64,000 nucleotides of DNA, taken from positions 1,798,001-1,862,000 of the forward strand of contig NZ_CP009248.1 in assembly GCF_001941505.1 (NCBI RefSeq), written 5' to 3'. The notes under the pieces are model-generated. The model saw only the letters and a program-made list of their open reading frames with translations, did not search any database and had not been told where the DNA came from. A program made the translations under genes and the position numbers. This document shows, in pieces, positions 61,132 through 64,000 of this stretch (position 1 is the stretch's first letter; the number at the start of each line of letters is the position of its first letter). Source of the DNA: Corynebacterium sphenisci DSM 44792. Its GTDB lineage: Bacteria > Actinomycetota > Actinomycetes > Mycobacteriales > Mycobacteriaceae.

Positions 61132-61152
61132 GCCCCATGATGACCATGGGGC
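61132..61152. promoter_or_regulatory. Inverted repeat at the ATPase start codon
   Basis: GCCCCAT-N7-ATGGGGC, perfect 7-bp arms. It lies one base upstream of the ATG at 61130-61128. Either an operator of a metal sensor or an mRNA hairpin that hides the start site. Confidence 0.5.
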
Positions 61153-61354
61153 GGCGGGGGTGCCAGGAAGGCGATCCTGAGGGTTTTTCGTAGCCGATCC
61201 ATGCACTGTGCTGGTTATTTCAACGTATGCGCAGATAAAGGGCACGGGGGTGGACGAACCTCATTGTGAGATGGGAATCACATATCGGCGGGCATCGCCC
61301 CCATCCGGGGGAACCGGGCCTCCGGGCCGGTCGGGCGCGCCGGCGGGCCGCGGC

Positions 61355-62539
61355 TCAGCCGAGCAGGTCCAGCACCAGCCCGTCGGCGAGCAGCCGGCCG
61401 GCGTCGGTGACCCGCAGCCGCCGATCCGCCCCCGCCCCGGTGAACTCCAGCAGCCCCCGGCCCGCGATGGCCTCCGCCCGGGCCCGCTCCGCCGGGCGCA
61501 GCCGGGCCGCCGGGATCCCCTCGGCCAGGCGCAGGCCCAGCATCAGCGCCTCCACGTGCCGGTCCTCCTCGGTGAGCAGCTCCTCCCCCGCCAGCGGCAG
61601 CCGCCCCGCGGAGACCAGCGCCGCGTACCGGGCGGGGTGCTTGACGTTGTGGAAGCGCCGCCCGCCGAGATGGGAATGCGCCCCCGGCCCGGCGCCCCAC
61701 CAGTCCCCGTCGCGCCAGTAGAGCAGGTTGTGCCGGCAGCGCCCGCCCGGCGCCGCCCAGTTCGACACCTCGTACCAGGACAGCCCGGCGTCGACGAGCC
61801 GGGCGTCGATCCGGGCGTGCCGTTCGGCGAGATCGTCGTCATCGGGCATCGGCAGCTCCCCGCGGCGCACCCGGCGGGCCATCGCGGTGCCCTCCTCCAC
61901 GATCAGGGAGTAGGCGCTGACGTGATCCACCCCGGCGGCGAGCACCGCGTCGAGGGAGGCGTCCAGATCCGCCATCGACTCCCCCGGGGTGCCGTAGATG
62001 AGATCCAGGTTGACGTGCTCGAACCCGGCGGCGCGGGCCTCCGCGGCGGCGGCCACCGGCCGCCCTGGCCGGTGCCGCCGGCCCAGGGTGGCCAGCACAT
62101 GCGGCGCGGCGGACTGCATGCCCAGGCTCACCCGGGTGAAACCGGCCGCCCGGATCCCCTCGAAGAAGGCCGGGTCGGTGGACTCCGGGTTGGCCTCGGT
62201 GGTCACCTCCGCCCCGGGGGCCAGGCCGAAGGCGCCGCGCACCCCCTCGAGCAGCCGGGCCAGCGCCGCCGCCCCGAGCAGCGAGGGGGTGCCGCCGCCG
62301 ACGAAGACGGTCTCCGCGGGCCGGGGCGGGATCCCGCGGCGGGCCAGATCCGCGGCGGCGAAGTCCAGCTCCCCCAGGATCGCGTCCAGGTAGGACGCCG
62401 GGGAGGTGGCGTCGCCGAGCTCCCCGGGGGTGTAGGTGTTGAAATCGCAGTAGCCGCAGCGGGCGGCGCAGAAGGGCACGTGCAGGTACACCCCGAACGG
62501 CGCCGGGTCCGCCGGGGCCGCCGCCGCGGCGGCGCTCAC
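61355..62539 (-). CDS. hemW: Heme chaperone / radical SAM protein HemW
   Basis: 394 residues, GTG start overlapping the upstream stop by GTGA. The radical SAM cluster is VPFCAARCGYCDFNTYTPG, followed by VFVGGGTPSLL, VTTEANPEST, VSLGMQSAAPHVL and HVNLDLIYGTPGES, the HemN/HemW core. It lacks the N-terminal Cys-rich extension of true coproporphyrinogen dehydrogenase HemN, and location downstream of hrcA-dnaJ fits HemW, a heme-binding protein needed for heme delivery. Its C-terminal HTH-like part ends RRLRVTDAGRLLADGLVLDLL. Confidence 0.92.
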   Translation of the reverse strand: MSAAAAAAPADPAPFGVYLHVPFCAARCGYCDFNTYTPGELGDATSPASYLDAILGELDFAAADLARRGIPPRPAETVFVGGGTPSLLGAAALARLLEGVRGAFGLAPGAEVTTEANPESTDPAFFEGIRAAGFTRVSLGMQSAAPHVLATLGRRHRPGRPVAAAAEARAAGFEHVNLDLIYGTPGESMADLDASLDAVLAAGVDHVSAYSLIVEEGTAMARRVRRGELPMPDDDDLAERHARIDARLVDAGLSWYEVSNWAAPGGRCRHNLLYWRDGDWWGAGPGAHSHLGGRRFHNVKHPARYAALVSAGRLPLAGEELLTEEDRHVEALMLGLRLAEGIPAARLRPAERARAEAIAGRGLLEFTGAGADRRLRVTDAGRLLADGLVLDLLG

Positions 62540-63210
62540 ACCCGCTCCGGGCGCCGGGCGCGGGCGGCGGCGACCCGGGCCACCACCGCGTCGATCCGGG
62601 CCCGTTCGGCGAGGAAGGCCGGGGGCCGGCGGCCGCGCAGCGAGCGGGCCACCGCGGGATGGGCCTCGGCGACGGTGACCCGCCAGGCCGCGGCGACCTC
62701 CAGGGCCCGGCGCCCGCAGCGCGAGTACAGCCCGGTCAGGCCCACCGTGCCGAGCACCTCCACCCCGCGCAGGTTCTCCGCGGAGAGCCAGTCCGCCAGG
62801 GCCCCCAGGTGCGCCGCGGCGGCGTCGGAGCGCGCCGCCAGGGCGCGCGCCACCGCCGGCACCGGGGCGGGCCGGGCGGGCACCGGGGCGAGGGCGACCA
62901 GCGCGGCGACGTCGAGGGCCTCCGGGGCGGGGCCCGGATCGCGGCGGGCGGCCGCGGAGAGCTCCCCGGAGCGGATCCCGGAGGTGAAGGCCTGGCGCAG
63001 CCCGGCGAGCTCCCCGATCAGCGGGATCGCGTCGGCGACGCCCTCGTCGACGACCTCGCCGAGCTCGAGGACGCATTCGTCGACCAGCTCCACGTCCACG
63101 TCGGCGATCGCCTGGCCCAGGTTGTCGAGGTGCTCGGCGATCTCGTCGCCGATGTCGTAGAGCTCCTGGGTGACCTCGCGGAGGCGCAGCCGGGCATCGT
63201 GGTGGCGCAT
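62536..63210 (-). CDS. Conserved-context helical protein, unknown
   Basis: 224 residues; ATG behind GGAGGG. The first 100 residues are helical and acidic (LRLREVTQELYDIGDEIAEH, LGQAIADVDVELVDECVLEL), with LAGLRQAFTSGIRSGEL next; after a proline-rich linker another helical part follows (AHLGALADWLSAENLRGVEVLGTV, RALEVAAAWRVTVAEAHPAVA). No family is recognised. The gene is translationally coupled to hemW through a GTGA overlap. Related genomes often have a small unknown gene between fadD15 and hemW. Confidence 0.7.
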   Translation of the reverse strand: MRHHDARLRLREVTQELYDIGDEIAEHLDNLGQAIADVDVELVDECVLELGEVVDEGVADAIPLIGELAGLRQAFTSGIRSGELSAAARRDPGPAPEALDVAALVALAPVPARPAPVPAVARALAARSDAAAAHLGALADWLSAENLRGVEVLGTVGLTGLYSRCGRRALEVAAAWRVTVAEAHPAVARSLRGRRPPAFLAERARIDAVVARVAAARARRPERV

Positions 63211-63330
63211 CCCGGCCCTCCCTTCCGCTGCCGTGCCGACGACTCGCGTCCCCACCCTAGGGCCGCGCCCGGCGGCGATCCGGGTGGCGCGCCGGGGCGC
63301 CGCGCCGCGGGCCCGCGGCGGGCATGCGCC

Positions 63331-63372
63331 GGGGCCCCGCCCGGCGCCGGATCGGGCGTCGGGCGGGGCCCC
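63331..63372 (-). terminator. Hairpin after the acyl-CoA ligase gene
   Basis: A 13-bp GC stem GGGGCCCCGCCCG with a 16-base loop lies 26 bases beyond the leftward stop at 63398. There is no T-tract. Confidence 0.5.
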
Positions 63373-63397
63373 TGCTCGGGTGCGCCGCGGCGGCGGG

Positions 63398-64000
63398 TCA
63401 GCGGGCGTAGATCTGGTCGACCACCTTGGAGAAGTGGTCCAGCACCACATTGCGCTTGACCTTCAGGGTCGGGGTGAGCTCCCCGGACTCCTCGCTGAGA
63501 TCGCGCTTGAGGATGAAGAACTTCTTGATCGACTCCGCATGCGAGACCAGCTCATTGGCGGAGTTCACCGCGTCCTGCACCTCGGCGCGCAGCACCGGGT
63601 TGGTGGCCAGCTCGCGCACCGAGGTCGCCTCCGGGATGTCGTGCTCGGCCTTCCACTTCTCCACCGCCTCGTCGTCGAGGGTGACCAGCACCGCGATGAA
63701 GGGCTGGCCGTCGCCGATCACCACGGCCTGGGAGATCAGCGGATGCGCGCGCATCCGGTCCTCCAGCGGGCCCGGGGAGACGTTCTTGCCGCCGGCGGTG
63801 ACCAGCAGATCCTTCTTCCGGCCGGTGATCCGCAGGTAGCCCTCGTCATCGAGCTCGCCCATGTCGCCGGTGCGGAACCAGCCGTCGACCAGCGCCCCGG
63901 CGGTGGCCTCCTCGTTGCGCCAGTAGCCCTTGAACACCACCGGGCCCTTGAGGTGGATCTCGCCGTCCTCGGCGATGCGCACCGAGCAGCCGCCCACCGG
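63398..64000 (-). CDS. Long-chain fatty-acid-CoA ligase, C-terminal part (FadD15-like)
   Basis: The last about 200 residues are inside the window; the start lies beyond its right edge. The adenylate-forming motifs are GEIHLKGPVVFKGYWRNEEAT, WFRTGDMGELDDEGYLRITGRKKDLLVTAGGKNVSPG (motif 8 region with the hinge) and the A10 lysine in SGELTPTLKVKRNVVLDHF. It activates fatty acids to acyl-CoA through acyl-AMP. Gene order fadD15 - unknown - hemW - hrcA is what I know from corynebacteria, which supports the FadD15 assignment. Confidence 0.9.
   Translation of the reverse strand, partial: PVGGCSVRIAEDGEIHLKGPVVFKGYWRNEEATAGALVDGWFRTGDMGELDDEGYLRITGRKKDLLVTAGGKNVSPGPLEDRMRAHPLISQAVVIGDGQPFIAVLVTLDDEAVEKWKAEHDIPEATSVRELATNPVLRAEVQDAVNSANELVSHAESIKKFFILKRDLSEESGELTPTLKVKRNVVLDHFSKVVDQIYAR

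Noticed and set aside
61265..61282. TGTGA-N8-TCACA resembling a CRP/GlxR site
   Set aside because: The GlxR/CRP consensus needs a spacer of 6; with 8 bases the half sites are out of phase, and the location does not fit a clear promoter.

Overview
The window is chromosomal DNA of a very GC-rich mycolic-acid actinobacterium, most likely a high-GC Corynebacterium. Supporting signs are the gene chain glyS / zur / uppS-recO-era-CNNM-ybeY-phoH-rsmE-dnaJ2-hrcA / hemW / long-chain acyl-CoA ligase, mycothiol-dependent formaldehyde oxidation, a SigK/RskA pair beside a fasciclin lipoprotein, an LppP/LprE-type protein, a DUF3145 protein, and TANNNT -10 boxes sitting directly on start codons (leaderless mRNAs). 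The species cannot be named from the sequence alone.

Layout. (1) 1-8275: a signalling cluster. A membrane Ser/Thr kinase and an FHA-like protein are surrounded by membrane-anchored proteins with disordered proline-rich N-termini, one TM helix and small extracytoplasmic domains. (2) 8291-15294: DUF3145, acetamidase/formamidase, a serine hydrolase, a DAACS symporter preceded by a short leader peptide ORF, a TRIC-family channel and a DHA2 exporter. (3) 15444-23150: a tRNA with a CAT anticodon carrying a 7.6-kb integrated element. Exact 48-bp direct repeats bound it, and it holds a tyrosine integrase, an excisionase-like HTH protein, a large primase-polymerase/helicase replication protein, a repeat-rich noncoding region and two cargo genes. 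(4) 23375-27200: a decayed prophage head module: portal fragment, frameshifted MuF-EndoU toxin, overlapping putative immunity gene, scaffold, and truncated capsid. (5) 27547-39828: ribokinase-like kinase, flavin monooxygenase, SigK/RskA with divergent fasciclin lipoprotein, tRNA-Asn, TPP riboswitch with a ThiD-TenA fusion, an S-(hydroxymethyl)mycothiol dehydrogenase/MBL operon, and a GntR-ABC operon. (6) 39848-64000: housekeeping genes, including DnaG, dGTPase, a TPM-domain protein, the glyS-to-hrcA chain, an MFS carrier, a P1B ATPase, HemW and the end of an acyl-CoA ligase.

How parts work together. Region 1 suggests a pThr circuit in which the kinase phosphorylates the N-termini of neighbouring membrane proteins and the FHA-like protein reads them. 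In region 4 the toxin and its neighbour overlap by 14 bp, with a strong ribosome binding site for the second gene and a terminator just after it, so they read as a toxin-immunity pair inside a phage head-morphogenesis operon. In region 5 a sequence like the mycobacterial SigK promoter precedes the fasciclin gene divergent from sigK. The TPP riboswitch abuts the thiD-tenA ribosome binding site, and a palindrome overlaps the GntR-ABC promoter.

Most calls rest on motif recognition in translated sequence without database searches. Gene starts were chosen from ribosome binding sites, overlaps, or -10 boxes adjoining the start codon.
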